Positions 43,574 to 51,318 of a stretch of DNA of 51,318 nt are shown here, piece by piece. The stretch lies in contig JANSYO010000027.1 of the NCBI GenBank assembly GCA_024742395.1, forward strand, positions 1 to 51,318, read 5' to 3'. The stretch is from Cytophagales bacterium (GTDB lineage: Bacteria > Bacteroidota > Bacteroidia > Cytophagales > Spirosomataceae). A program made the position numbers and the translations under genes. The notes below the pieces were generated by a model. That model was not told the DNA's origin and ran no database searches. It saw only the letters and a program-made list of their open reading frames with translations. Each line of letters starts with the position of its first letter. Within the stretch, counting starts at the first letter, position 1.

Positions 43574-46117
43574 ATGAAAAAGTCCAAAATAGTAGTTATA
43601 GGAAATGGGATGGTGGGCTACAAGTTCTGTGAGAAGGCCGTAAATTCTGCCATATCCGAAAAACTGGATATACATGTATTTGGAGAAGAACCACGCCCGG
43701 CTTACGATAGGGTTCATTTAAGTGCATATTTCGGCGAAAAGACTCTGGAAGAATTAACCATGGCTCCCTTAAGCTGGTACAATGAGCACAATATCAATTT
43801 ACACCTGGGCGACCCAATTACAGTTATTGATAAAGAAGCCAAGGAAATAACCTCTTTAAATGGAAAAAAGGAAACCTACGATTATTTGGTTTTGGCCACC
43901 GGGTCAGGTGCTTTCGTACCACCGATTGAAGGAGTAGAACTAAACGGAATTTTCGTTTACAGAACTATTGAAGATCTGGACCTGATGAAAGAACATGCTA
44001 AAAAAGCTTCGAGAGGAGTAGTTATAGGTGGTGGTCTTTTAGGTCTTGAAGCCGCTAAGGCTCTTTTAGATTTAGGAATTAAAGATGCTCACGTAGTAGA
44101 ATTTGCCCCTCGTCTAATGCCAAGGCAAATTGATGGACCGGGCTCTAAGATTCTTGAAGGAAAATTAAAATCACTGGGCATAACTACGCATTGTAGCAAA
44201 AACACTGCACGATTTAGCGGTGGCAGCTCAGTTACTGGCCTGGAGTTTTATGATGGGCAGTTTTTAGAAGCAGACATGGTAGTCATTTCAGCAGGAATTA
44301 AGCCCAGAGATGAACTGGCTAAGAAAATAGGCTTAAAAACCGGTACCAGGGGCGGCATAGAAGTAAATGAGATCATGCAAACGAGCAGTCCTGACATCTT
44401 CGCTATTGGTGAATGTGCATTATACGACAGCATGATCTATGGCCTGGTAGCCCCGGGATACGAAATGGCAGAAGTGGCTCTTAATAGTATCAGCAAAAAA
44501 ATAACCGATGATTTTGTCAGTAAAAAAATAGAATTCAGTGGCTTTGACATGAGTACAAAGCTGAAATTAATAGGTGTTGATGTAGCCAGTTTTGGAAATG
44601 CATTTATCGAAGAACCCGAATGCCAGACTATTGCTTACGAAAATAAAGCTAAGGGTATTTACAAAAGAATAAATATCGACAACCACAATAAGAAACTCCT
44701 GGGAGGTATTCTGATTGGCGATGCAGAGCAATATAACATGCTTCAGCAAATTTGTGTCAATGAAATGCCCATCCCTTCAGATCCTGAGAATCTGATTCTC
44801 GGTGCCCGTGGTGGAGAAGAAGGCGGTGGTGGCGTAATGGGCTTGCCAGATTCTGCCCTAATATGCTCTTGTGAAGCGGTGACAAAGGGTGATATAGTAA
44901 GTCAAATGACAGAAAATGGCCGCACCACCTTAGATGAAATCAAGAAAAGTACAAAGGCTTGTACCGGCTGTGCTGGCTGTACACCATTGGTAAAAGACTT
45001 GGTCAATGGGGTATTAAAAGAACAAGGGGTGATAGTAAGAAATGTCATTTGCGAGCACTTTGACTATACAAGACAAGAGCTCCTAAGTATGACCAAACTA
45101 CGAGGCCTGAAAACCTATGATGAAGTGCTGGAAAGCCTTGGCACAGGTCACGGTTGTGAAACTTGTCAACCCGCAGTGTCTTCAATTCTAGCCAGCCTCT
45201 GGAACGACAACGTCCTTGCTAAAGGAAGAGATGTTTCACAAGACTCCAATGACCGCTTTTTAGCAAATATTCAGCGTGGGGGCACGTACTCTGTAGTTCC
45301 TAGAATTCCGGGAGGCGAAATTACACCTGAGAAACTTATCGTGATAGGAGAAGTGGCTAAAAAATATGGCCTTTACACCAAGATAACAGGTGGACAGAGG
45401 ATAGATCTTTTTGGAGCCCATGTAGGCGACTTGCCAAACATTTGGGAGGAGTTAATAAATGCCGGATTCGAAAGTGGTCATGCCTATGGCAAAGCTCTGA
45501 GAACAGTCAAAAGCTGCGTGGGAACCACATGGTGCAGGTATGGCGTACAAGACGCCGTCAGCTTTGCTATAGAAGTAGAGAATCGTTACAAAGGTCTTAG
45601 ATCTCCCCATAAGCTAAAGTCTGCCGTTTCTGGCTGTACAAGAGAATGTGCAGAGGCACAAAGTAAAGATTTTGGCATTATCGCCACAGAAACAGGGTGG
45701 AATCTATACCTGGGTGGAAATGGAGGCTCAAAACCTCGGCATGCCGATCTTTTTGCTACCGACTTAAGCAGCGAAACGATTATCAAATACATTGACAGAT
45801 ACTTGATGTTTTATATCCGAACAGCCGAACCTCTTCAAAGAACCGCCACATGGATCGATAAAATGGAAGGTGGTATAGAATATCTGAAAAGCGTAGTCAT
45901 TGATGATGTTTTAGGCATCAATGAAGAACTGGAAAATGAGATGAATTCTCTCGTAGGGAAATATAAATGCGAATGGAAAGAAGTAGTAGAAACTCCTGAA
46001 CTCAGAAAACGATTCACTCATTTCGTTAATGCACCGGAAGTAAAAGATCCAAGCATAGAGCTTGTCCCGATGAGAGAGCAGGTAAAAGCAAAAGACTGGA
46101 ACGAAGTAGCCGTATAA
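43574..46117 (+). CDS. nirB: Nitrite reductase [NAD(P)H] large subunit
   Basis: 847 aa enzyme reducing nitrite to ammonium with NAD(P)H. Order: FAD/NAD(P)H domain (VVIGNGMVGYKFCEKA, GVVIGGGLLGLEAAKAL, DIFAIGECALYD), BFD-type [2Fe-2S] domain (LICSCEAVTKGD ... ACTGCAGC), then the siroheme domain. The coupled [4Fe-4S]/siroheme ligands are Cys648, Cys654, Cys688 and Cys692 (SCVGTTWC and SGCTREC), all intact. Start ATG 43574 leads straight into the nucleotide fold. Followed after 18 nt by nirD; divergent from cobA, which makes its siroheme precursor. Confidence 0.96.
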   Translation: MKKSKIVVIGNGMVGYKFCEKAVNSAISEKLDIHVFGEEPRPAYDRVHLSAYFGEKTLEELTMAPLSWYNEHNINLHLGDPITVIDKEAKEITSLNGKKETYDYLVLATGSGAFVPPIEGVELNGIFVYRTIEDLDLMKEHAKKASRGVVIGGGLLGLEAAKALLDLGIKDAHVVEFAPRLMPRQIDGPGSKILEGKLKSLGITTHCSKNTARFSGGSSVTGLEFYDGQFLEADMVVISAGIKPRDELAKKIGLKTGTRGGIEVNEIMQTSSPDIFAIGECALYDSMIYGLVAPGYEMAEVALNSISKKITDDFVSKKIEFSGFDMSTKLKLIGVDVASFGNAFIEEPECQTIAYENKAKGIYKRINIDNHNKKLLGGILIGDAEQYNMLQQICVNEMPIPSDPENLILGARGGEEGGGGVMGLPDSALICSCEAVTKGDIVSQMTENGRTTLDEIKKSTKACTGCAGCTPLVKDLVNGVLKEQGVIVRNVICEHFDYTRQELLSMTKLRGLKTYDEVLESLGTGHGCETCQPAVSSILASLWNDNVLAKGRDVSQDSNDRFLANIQRGGTYSVVPRIPGGEITPEKLIVIGEVAKKYGLYTKITGGQRIDLFGAHVGDLPNIWEELINAGFESGHAYGKALRTVKSCVGTTWCRYGVQDAVSFAIEVENRYKGLRSPHKLKSAVSGCTRECAEAQSKDFGIIATETGWNLYLGGNGGSKPRHADLFATDLSSETIIKYIDRYLMFYIRTAEPLQRTATWIDKMEGGIEYLKSVVIDDVLGINEELENEMNSLVGKYKCEWKEVVETPELRKRFTHFVNAPEVKDPSIELVPMREQVKAKDWNEVAV

Positions 46118-46135
46118 ACTTTAAACAATTCAGCA

Positions 46136-46480
46136 ATGAACTCAATTTTAACAGATATCGATTGGAAAATAGCCTGTCACATAAGCGATGTACCTGCCAA
46201 CGGTGGAGCTTGTGTGCTCATAAACGATGAGCAAATAGCCATTTATAACTTTGAAAGAAGAGGAGAGTGGTTCGCCACACAAAATCTTTGCCCTCATAAG
46301 CAACAAATGGCTCTTTCAAGGGGGATGATAGGTACTCAAAATGAAGAGCCAAAAGTAGCATGTCCTTTTCACAAGAAAACTTTTTCGCTAAAATCGGGAA
46401 GCTGTCTTTCCGGCGAGGAGTTCTCTATTAAAACTTACCCGGTCAAGATAGAAGATGACTTGGTTTACATAGGGGTATAA
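46136..46480 (+). CDS. nirD: Nitrite reductase small subunit (Rieske-type)
   Basis: 114 aa partner of NirB. Unlike many NirD proteins, it keeps both Rieske ligand pairs: NLCPHKQQM (Cys-x-His) and ACPFHKKTFSL (Cys-x2-His), so it may bind a [2Fe-2S] cluster. A 'ENYPV'-like C-terminal strand (IKTYPVKIEDDLVYIGV) completes the fold. A terminator lies 17 nt downstream. Confidence 0.92.
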   Translation: MNSILTDIDWKIACHISDVPANGGACVLINDEQIAIYNFERRGEWFATQNLCPHKQQMALSRGMIGTQNEEPKVACPFHKKTFSLKSGSCLSGEEFSIKTYPVKIEDDLVYIGV

Positions 46481-46497
46481 TTCCTCTTACACTTCCT

Positions 46498-46529
46498 AAA
46501 GACCCAAAGCACTTTTGGGTCTTTTTTTC
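46498..46529 (+). terminator. Intrinsic terminator after nirBD
   Basis: Perfect 11-bp stem AAAGACCCAAA (46498-46508) / TTTGGGTCTTT (46514-46524) followed by a T tract. It separates nirBD from the sensor operon. Confidence 0.92.
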
Positions 46530-46597
46530 ATTTAATAGGCCATAGTTAAAAATAAAAAATACTTTTGAGGTATAATCGCCAAAATACCAAAAGCTCA

Positions 46598-47350
46598 ATG
46601 ATCTCAATTGATCAGACTGTTGCAAAAAGACTAACGCTTCAATACATTGTGGCTCTGTCTATTGTGGCCCTTCTTTCTATTTTTGGCCAGGTACTAATTC
46701 AGGTTTCTTTACTTGATTCTTCTGACAATAGCCACGTAATAAATTTGGCTGGCCGGCAGCGAATGCTCAGCCAACGTCTTACCAAACTCACCTTGTTAAG
46801 ATCTATAAAAACGCAAAAGTGGAGCCCGGAAAGACAAGCCGAATTTGAAAATGGTTTTAGAGAATGGAGAAAAACACATACCGGCTTAAGAGACAATAAA
46901 CTGCTAGACAATAAGGCATATGAGGTAAACAATTCGCCGGAAATAGACGCCATGTTCGTAGAGATTAAGCCCTACTATAACGAAATGGTGAAGATTTTTG
47001 AGCAAGTAAATGAAGGGGTAGAACCAACAGACAAGTTGATTTCATCTTTACTGGAAAACGAAAAGGAGTTTCTCCATACAATGGATAAAATTGTTTTTGA
47101 GTATGACTCCAAAGCCACCAAAAAAGTGGACCGATTAAGAGCATTTGAGTTTTTGATTTTCATCTTAACTATCTTAACCCTATTAATTGAATTCGTCTAT
47201 ATCTTTAACCCCTTGGTGAGTTACGTGCGAGAAACTATCAGGCAGTTACTGATGTCTGAGAAAAAATTACAAATAGCCAATAATCAACTCTCGCAAGCGA
47301 ACAAAATGTTGAGAGATACACAGGAGAACCTCAGCAAGGCAACAAAATAA
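46598..47350 (+). CDS. PilJ/NarX-type sensor half of a two-component kinase
   Basis: 250 aa membrane sensor without a kinase domain. TM1 (LQYIVALSIVALLSIFGQVLI, cited as IVALSIVALLSIFGQVLI) leads to a periplasmic four-helix PilJ/type-IV-pili-MCP-like domain with NLAGRQRMLSQRLTKLTLL, similar to the P-box of NarX/NarQ nitrate sensors. TM2 (FLIFILTILTLLIEFVYIF) is followed by a coiled coil that is cut by TAA (47348-47350). The next kinase gene lies in the same reading frame only five codons later, so this is likely the N-terminal half of one NarX-like kinase (see the matching entry). ATG 46598 is preferred over an upstream TTG. Confidence 0.82.
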   Translation: MISIDQTVAKRLTLQYIVALSIVALLSIFGQVLIQVSLLDSSDNSHVINLAGRQRMLSQRLTKLTLLRSIKTQKWSPERQAEFENGFREWRKTHTGLRDNKLLDNKAYEVNNSPEIDAMFVEIKPYYNEMVKIFEQVNEGVEPTDKLISSLLENEKEFLHTMDKIVFEYDSKATKKVDRLRAFEFLIFILTILTLLIEFVYIFNPLVSYVRETIRQLLMSEKKLQIANNQLSQANKMLRDTQENLSKATK

Positions 47351-47365
47351 AGGTACCTGCTAAAG

Positions 47366-48025
47366 ATGAAAGAAGATAAAGTTCGTTCTGCCTCCCTTTT
47401 AGAAGGGCAGGAAGAAGAACGCAAGAGACTTTCACGGGAGATTCATGATGGCCTCGGTCAAATGCTGACTGGCGTTAAACTTGGACTAGGAAGACTTAAA
47501 ATGCCTGAGATGTCTGATAAATTTAATCAGGCCTACAATGACGTAAATAAGCTGATTAACGACACTATTGAAACCTCCAGAGCCGTCTCATTTAATTTAA
47601 TGCCCACCGTCCTGAACGACTTCGGCATTTCTTCTGCATTAAAAATCTTTATCAATCAAGTAGCCTCTAACTCAAACATTAGCATTGATCTGGATTTAAA
47701 AAACGAAGATTTAAGGTACGCTCAAACAGTGGAAATAGCCATTTACAGAATTGTGCAAGAAGCCATCAATAATATATTGAAACATGCCAATGCCACAAAG
47801 GCCAAAGTGAGTCTGGAGAAAAAAATGGGCATGATAGAACTAAGTATTACTGATAACGGAACAGGTTTTGATCAGGCCAAACTTGAGAGAGAGAAGCAAT
47901 CTTTAATTCACAACGGACTTGAAAATATGAAAACAAGAGTGGAGCTATTGAACGGAACATTTAAGCTCACAACTATTCTGGGTGAGGGAACTGATATTTT
48001 CATTAAATTGCCCATTGAATCCTGA
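47366..48025 (+). CDS. NarX/DesK-type histidine kinase catalytic half
   Basis: 219 aa soluble kinase module. HisKA_3 H-box with the phospho-acceptor His27 in KRLSREIHDGLGQMLTGVKL, then a HATPase_c domain (N-box IVQEAINNILKHANA, G1 ITDNGTGFD, G2 LGEGTDIFIKLP). No membrane or sensor domain. The reading frame is the same as the upstream sensor gene, ...ENLSKATK*RYLLKMKEDK..., and the coiled coil seems to run through the stop, suggesting a split full-length NarX-like kinase of about 475 residues. It is followed by a NarL-type regulator after 9 nt. Confidence 0.88.
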   Translation: MKEDKVRSASLLEGQEEERKRLSREIHDGLGQMLTGVKLGLGRLKMPEMSDKFNQAYNDVNKLINDTIETSRAVSFNLMPTVLNDFGISSALKIFINQVASNSNISIDLDLKNEDLRYAQTVEIAIYRIVQEAINNILKHANATKAKVSLEKKMGMIELSITDNGTGFDQAKLEREKQSLIHNGLENMKTRVELLNGTFKLTTILGEGTDIFIKLPIES

Positions 48026-48034
48026 AAAAACTTT

Positions 48035-48691
48035 ATGTCAGAAATAAAACTTCTAATAGTAGATGATCACAAGGTGGTTCGTCAAGGAATGAAGTCACTC
48101 CTTGAAGAGGAAGAAGGACTTAGCATTGTAGGAGAAGCAGAAAGTGGAAAAGAAGCTCTTGAAAAAATAAAGGAATTAAAGCCAAACCTAATTTTGCTTG
48201 ACATAAACATGCCTGAAATGAATGGCATAGAAGCGGCAAAGAGAATTGGGGTTGATTTTCCGGGAACGCGTGTACTCATATTCTCTATGCACAATGACCC
48301 GGATTATATTTTAAAAAGTATCGAAAACGGCGTAGACGGTTATCTATTAAAAGATGCCGATAAAGAGGAAATTTTAAGAGCCATGAATGCCGTGCATTCG
48401 GGAGAAAAGTATTTTCCACCTGATGTAAGTGCTATCTTGGTTTCAACACTGCAGCAAGGGAAAGGCAGCATCAAAGGCCCAGCACAGGAGAATTCTGTCA
48501 TTGGCATTATATCCCGAAAAGAGAGAGAAATATTACGATTCATAGCCGACGGTATGAGCAGTAAAGAAATAGCCGAAAAGCTAGATTTAAGCATCCGGAC
48601 AGTGAGTAATCACAGAGCCAATATGCTAAAGAAAACCGGTCTGAATAATACCGCCGAATTAGTTAGAATAGCCACCAATGAAGGCTTCTGA
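48035..48691 (+). CDS. NarL/FixJ-family response regulator
   Basis: 218 aa. Receiver domain with phospho-acceptor Asp56 (LILLDINMPEMNG), acidic pocket VDDHKVVRQG and a late Lys in YLLKDADKEE; C-terminal LuxR-type helix-turn-helix (LSRKEREILRFIADGMSSKEIAEKLDLS, cited as DGMSSKEIAEKLDLS). Output partner of the adjacent kinase and the natural candidate for binding the TTGAGTA-type operators of this island (inference). Overlaps the next gene by 14 nt. Confidence 0.93.
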   Translation: MSEIKLLIVDDHKVVRQGMKSLLEEEEGLSIVGEAESGKEALEKIKELKPNLILLDINMPEMNGIEAAKRIGVDFPGTRVLIFSMHNDPDYILKSIENGVDGYLLKDADKEEILRAMNAVHSGEKYFPPDVSAILVSTLQQGKGSIKGPAQENSVIGIISRKEREILRFIADGMSSKEIAEKLDLSIRTVSNHRANMLKKTGLNNTAELVRIATNEGF

Positions 48692-49823
48692 TAAACTTCC
48701 CATTTATCTGGACTATGCGGCCACTACACCCGTAGACCCGCAGGTATTGGAAACCATGATGCCCTATTTCACCACCAATTTTGGCAACTCGTCAAGTAGG
48801 TTTCATGCCTATGGCTGGCTGGCGGAAGATGCTTTGGAAGAAGCCAAGGGCATTGTTTCTGAAGTATCTGGCTTTTCTGACAAAGAAATAGTGTTCACTT
48901 CCGGAGCTACGGAGTCAATAAATCTGGCATTAAAAGGATTCATAGAAAATTTCAGGGAGCCTAAACATCTTATCACTGTAAAAACAGAACATAAAGCCAC
49001 TCTAGATACCTGTGAATGGATTGAAAAAAAGGGTCATAAGGTCACTTATCTTGATGTAAACGCCAACGGTCAGATTGATCTGAATGATTTGGAGAAGGCT
49101 ATTGTACCAGAAACGGTATTAGTCTCTGTGATGCAAGTCAATAACGAAACCGGAATAATTCAGCCGCTTGATGAAATAATAGCGATTGCCAAAGAAAGAA
49201 ATATCAGGGTTCACGTGGATGCAACGCAAGGAGTAGGGAAGATCCAATTGCCAAATGAAGCAGATTTGCTAAGTTTTTCTGGCCATAAAATTTATGCTCC
49301 AAAAGGTGTCGGAATATTACTGGTCAAAAAAGATACGAGTTTAAATTCTCAAATACATGGGGGTAAACAACAGCGAAACAGAAGAAGCGGCACATTAAAT
49401 ATACCGGGAATTATTGGCATAGCTGAAGCTCTTAGTCTGGCCGAGAAAAATAGGAAGGAAGAACGTTTACGCATCTCAAGCTTAACAAAACTTCTGGAAA
49501 GCAGTATCTTAGATGAATTACAGCATGTAAAAACTAATAGTTCTGACCTGTTTAGAGCTCCCGGAATTAGTAATCTGTGTTTCAAGGGGCTTGATGGTGA
49601 AGAATTACTCATGAGAATGAACAAAATAGCCGTCTCTAATGGTTCTGCCTGTAACTCGGCCTCCACTGAGCCGTCATATGTTTTAAGAGCCATGGGACTA
49701 TCAGAAGCAGAGTCCTATAGTTCGATTAGGTTTAGTTTAGGAAGGTTTACTACCCTTGAAGAGATAAAACAGACAGCAGAACACGTTATAGAGGTAGCAA
49801 AATACTTATACAATGCAAATTAA
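48678..49823 (+). CDS. Cysteine desulfurase (IscS/NifS family)
   Basis: 381 aa PLP enzyme removing sulfur from cysteine for Fe-S cluster or molybdenum-cofactor sulfur. YLDYAATTPVDPQVLETM N-terminus, PLP-Lys204 in SFSGHKIYAPKG, and the persulfide Cys325 in SNGSACNSASTEPSYVL are intact. Its start lies inside the regulator gene and its end overlaps moaA by 11 nt, so it is tied to nitrate assimilation; sulfur supply for the Fe-S and Moco proteins encoded here is a reasonable inference. A second, general IscS/SufS may exist elsewhere. Confidence 0.93.
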   Translation: MKASDKLPIYLDYAATTPVDPQVLETMMPYFTTNFGNSSSRFHAYGWLAEDALEEAKGIVSEVSGFSDKEIVFTSGATESINLALKGFIENFREPKHLITVKTEHKATLDTCEWIEKKGHKVTYLDVNANGQIDLNDLEKAIVPETVLVSVMQVNNETGIIQPLDEIIAIAKERNIRVHVDATQGVGKIQLPNEADLLSFSGHKIYAPKGVGILLVKKDTSLNSQIHGGKQQRNRRSGTLNIPGIIGIAEALSLAEKNRKEERLRISSLTKLLESSILDELQHVKTNSSDLFRAPGISNLCFKGLDGEELLMRMNKIAVSNGSACNSASTEPSYVLRAMGLSEAESYSSIRFSLGRFTTLEEIKQTAEHVIEVAKYLYNAN

Positions 49824-50796
49824 AGACAATCATGGCAGACCGATTAACTATCTTCGCCTTGCGGTGACAGATAGGTGCAACCTCCGTTGTTTTTATTGCA
49901 TGCCTGAAGAAGGAATCAATTTCCTGCCAAAGCCACATCTTCTAAATTTTGAGGAAATGGTCAGAATGGTCAGTCTAATGGCTGAAATGGGTATTTCAAA
50001 AGTTAGAATAACCGGAGGGGAGCCATTTGTTAGAAAAGATATGATGAGCTTGCTGAAATCCATCAAGAATATCAAAGGCATAGAACAACTCAACATTACC
50101 ACAAATGGCGTTCTTACAGCGGCTTTGGTACCTGATTTAAAGTCATTAGGCATAAGTTCTGTAAACCTAAGTTTAGATACGCTGGATCGTGATCGTTTCA
50201 AAGAAATGACTCGAAGAGACGAGCTTCAGGCAGTACTAAATACACTTGATGGCCTTTTGGAAAACGGCATTAAAACCAAAATTAATGCTGTGGTAATGGC
50301 TGGCAAAAACGATCAGGACATCCTTCCACTTGTACATTTGACAAAGGATAAACCTATTTCTGTTCGGTTTATTGAAGAAATGCCCTTTAATGGAAGTGGT
50401 ATTAATAAAGAGGCTTTCATGAGTCATACAAGTATTATAGCAAAGATAAAAGAGGCGTACCCTTCTCTCACAAAACTCGAAGACGAACCTAACTCTACCT
50501 CATATAACTATTCCATAAACGGACATCAAGGCTCAATTGGAGTCATTGCGGCATTTAGTCGTACCTTTTGTGGCAGTTGTAATCGCATCAGAGTTACCCC
50601 TACAGGAACGTTAAAAACCTGCTTGTATGATGATGGCGTTATGAATATCAGGGATTTATTAAGATCTGAAAAAAACGATCAAATCATCAAAGAAAAACTT
50701 CTTCATGCCTTCACTCACAGAGCCAAAGACGGCTTCGAGGCCGAAGCCAACCGATCAGCAGAAGTTACAGAGAGTATGACCACTATCGGTGGCTAG
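49813..50796 (+). CDS. moaA: GTP 3',8-cyclase (molybdenum cofactor biosynthesis)
   Basis: 327 aa radical-SAM enzyme for the first step of molybdopterin synthesis, required by the nitrate reductase. The N-terminal [4Fe-4S] ligands are Cys22, Cys26 and Cys29 (RCNLRCFYCM), with the SAM GGEP motif (ITGGEPFVRKDM). The C-terminal cluster is CGSCNRIRVTPTGTLKTC, and the protein ends in the functional Gly-Gly tail (TTIGG). Last gene of the operon in this window; moaC/moaE/moeA are not present here. Confidence 0.96.
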   Translation: MQIKDNHGRPINYLRLAVTDRCNLRCFYCMPEEGINFLPKPHLLNFEEMVRMVSLMAEMGISKVRITGGEPFVRKDMMSLLKSIKNIKGIEQLNITTNGVLTAALVPDLKSLGISSVNLSLDTLDRDRFKEMTRRDELQAVLNTLDGLLENGIKTKINAVVMAGKNDQDILPLVHLTKDKPISVRFIEEMPFNGSGINKEAFMSHTSIIAKIKEAYPSLTKLEDEPNSTSYNYSINGHQGSIGVIAAFSRTFCGSCNRIRVTPTGTLKTCLYDDGVMNIRDLLRSEKNDQIIKEKLLHAFTHRAKDGFEAEANRSAEVTESMTTIGG

Positions 50797-50828
50797 GAAA
50801 TAAAAGAATCATATCCAGAGCAATAACA

Positions 50829-50962
50829 AATCCCCGCGTAGGAGGGGTGGCAGCCTGCCATAAGCGGATGACGGGGTGGGTAATGGCCGAGAGATAGCAA
50901 CATTTCAAATTCTTCAAATTCACCCACACCGCCCTGCGGGGACCCCTCCCTAGAGGGGATTC
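50829..50962. repeat. Nested-hairpin repeat, copy 1
   Basis: Left terminus CCCCGCGTAGGAGGGG, inner GACGGGGTGGGTAA and right CACCCACACCGCCC, small hairpin GCCCTGCGGGG, end GAGGGGATTC. It differs from the other two copies at the left tip (GCGTA instead of TCCCC) and has a mismatch (CACACC) in the right inner arm. Confidence 0.85.
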
Positions 50963-50998
50963 TAATTTAACCAAAAAGAAAACAGAAGTACTAGCAAA

Positions 50999-51131
50999 AA
51001 TCCCCTCCCCGGAGGGGTGGCAGCCTGCCATAGGCGGATGACGGGGTGGGTAATGGCCGAAAGATAGCAACATTTCAAATTCTTCCCATTCACCCACCCC
51101 GCCCTTTGGGCACCCCTTCCTAGAGGGTATT
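50999..51131. repeat. Nested-hairpin repeat, copy 2
   Basis: Left terminus CCCCTCCCCGGAGGGG, inner arm GACGGGGTGGGTAA, right CACCCACCCCGCCC, small hairpin GCCCTTTGGGC, right end CCTAGAGGGTATT, where one G of the terminal run is changed to T. Confidence 0.85.
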
Positions 51132-51168
51132 CTAATACGACCAAAAAGAAATCAGTAGCAATAGCAAA

Positions 51169-51300
51169 ATCCCCTCCCCGGAGGGGTGGCAACCTGCCAT
51201 AGGCGGATGACGGGGTGGGTAATAGCCGAGAGATAGCAACATTTCAAATTCTTCATACTTACCCACCCCGCCCTACGGGCACCCCTCCCAAGAGGGGATT
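51169..51300. repeat. Nested-hairpin repeat, copy 3
   Basis: Left terminus CCCCTCCCCGGAGGGG, inner arm GACGGGGTGGGTAA, right TACCCACCCCGCCC, small hairpin GCCCTACGGGC, end AAGAGGGGATTC. It is followed by the beginning of another tail at the window edge. Confidence 0.85.
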
Positions 51301-51318
51301 CAAATTCAAGCAAAAAGA

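Larger units (their letters stand above)
50797..51318. repeat. Tandem array of ~170-bp nested-hairpin repeats
   Basis: After a short unique leader (50797-50828) three units begin at about 50829, 50999 and 51169 (periods 170 and 169). Each unit has a ~132-bp structured element plus a ~37-bp AT-rich tail. The element has GC-rich ends that can pair with each other and with themselves (CCCCTCC...GGAGGGG, CCCCTC...GAGGGG), an inner pair GGGGTGGGTAA / TTCACCCACCCC and a small GCCC/GGGC hairpin. The array probably continues past 51318. No protein-coding gene is credible here. Confidence 0.85.

Noticed and set aside
50783-51192. Open reading frames on the minus strand across the repeat array
   Set aside because: They translate the repeated hairpin DNA, giving the same peptide pattern twice; no start, composition or family supports a protein.
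50829-51318. CRISPR array
   Set aside because: The units are ~170 bp with long internal stems and nearly identical tails. There are no short direct repeats separated by unique spacers, and no cas genes are present.

Overview
The window reads as chromosomal DNA of a Bacteroidota bacterium, most likely a Cytophagales-type aerobe. The signs are an AT-rich genome, no strong Shine-Dalgarno sequences, many lipoproteins, a SusC-like TonB receptor with a carboxypeptidase-regulatory-like N-terminus, DUF4374, DUF2271, DUF2911 and YHYH proteins, and Bacteroidota-style TAnnTTTG promoter boxes. No rRNA, tRNA, CRISPR array, prophage or transposase gene was seen.

Region 1 (1-9.9 kb) is mixed housekeeping and accessory content: a GMC oxidoreductase with its Tat-exported small partner, a secreted esterase, a YHYH / MORN-repeat / SCO lipoprotein operon, a Gfo/Idh/MocA oxidoreductase, a LOG-family protein, nadC and tadA. 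Region 2 (9.9-22.1 kb) holds a superoxide dismutase, a tryptophan operon fragment (trpE-hyp-trpG-trpD) preceded by a clear leader-peptide attenuator with three consecutive Trp codons, then murB, a hydroxyacid dehydrogenase, a lone ABC ATPase, a large TM+TPR protein and psd.

Region 3 (22.2-30.3 kb) is a probable (xeno)siderophore uptake operon: two inverted-repeat operators, a TonB receptor, a DUF4374 lipoprotein, an exported ankyrin-repeat protein, a DUF2271 protein and a PepSY membrane protein fused to a flavodoxin/FAD reductase. It resembles XusABC with extra components.

Region 4 (30.3-50.8 kb) is a complete nitrate assimilation island: an outer-membrane porin and NrtABCD-like ABC importer; cobA (siroheme), a 1171-residue fused nitrate reductase carrying its own FAD and [2Fe-2S] electron-entry module, a CobG/sulfite-reductase-like protein fused to rubredoxin, and NarK; divergently nirB-nirD; then a PilJ/NarX-type sensor, histidine kinase, NarL-type regulator, cysteine desulfurase and moaA (molybdenum cofactor). 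The two promoter regions flanking the reductase and transport genes share a near-identical 24-bp operator-like sequence.

The most notable oddity is that two genes of this island are each interrupted by one in-frame stop: narK (TGA where the family has Trp) and the sensor kinase (TAA followed in the same frame by the catalytic half). Either the strain has lost these functions, the assembly has errors, or (for the kinase) the protein is really split. The window ends in a tandem array of three ~170-bp nested-hairpin repeats whose stems are conserved while some loops vary.
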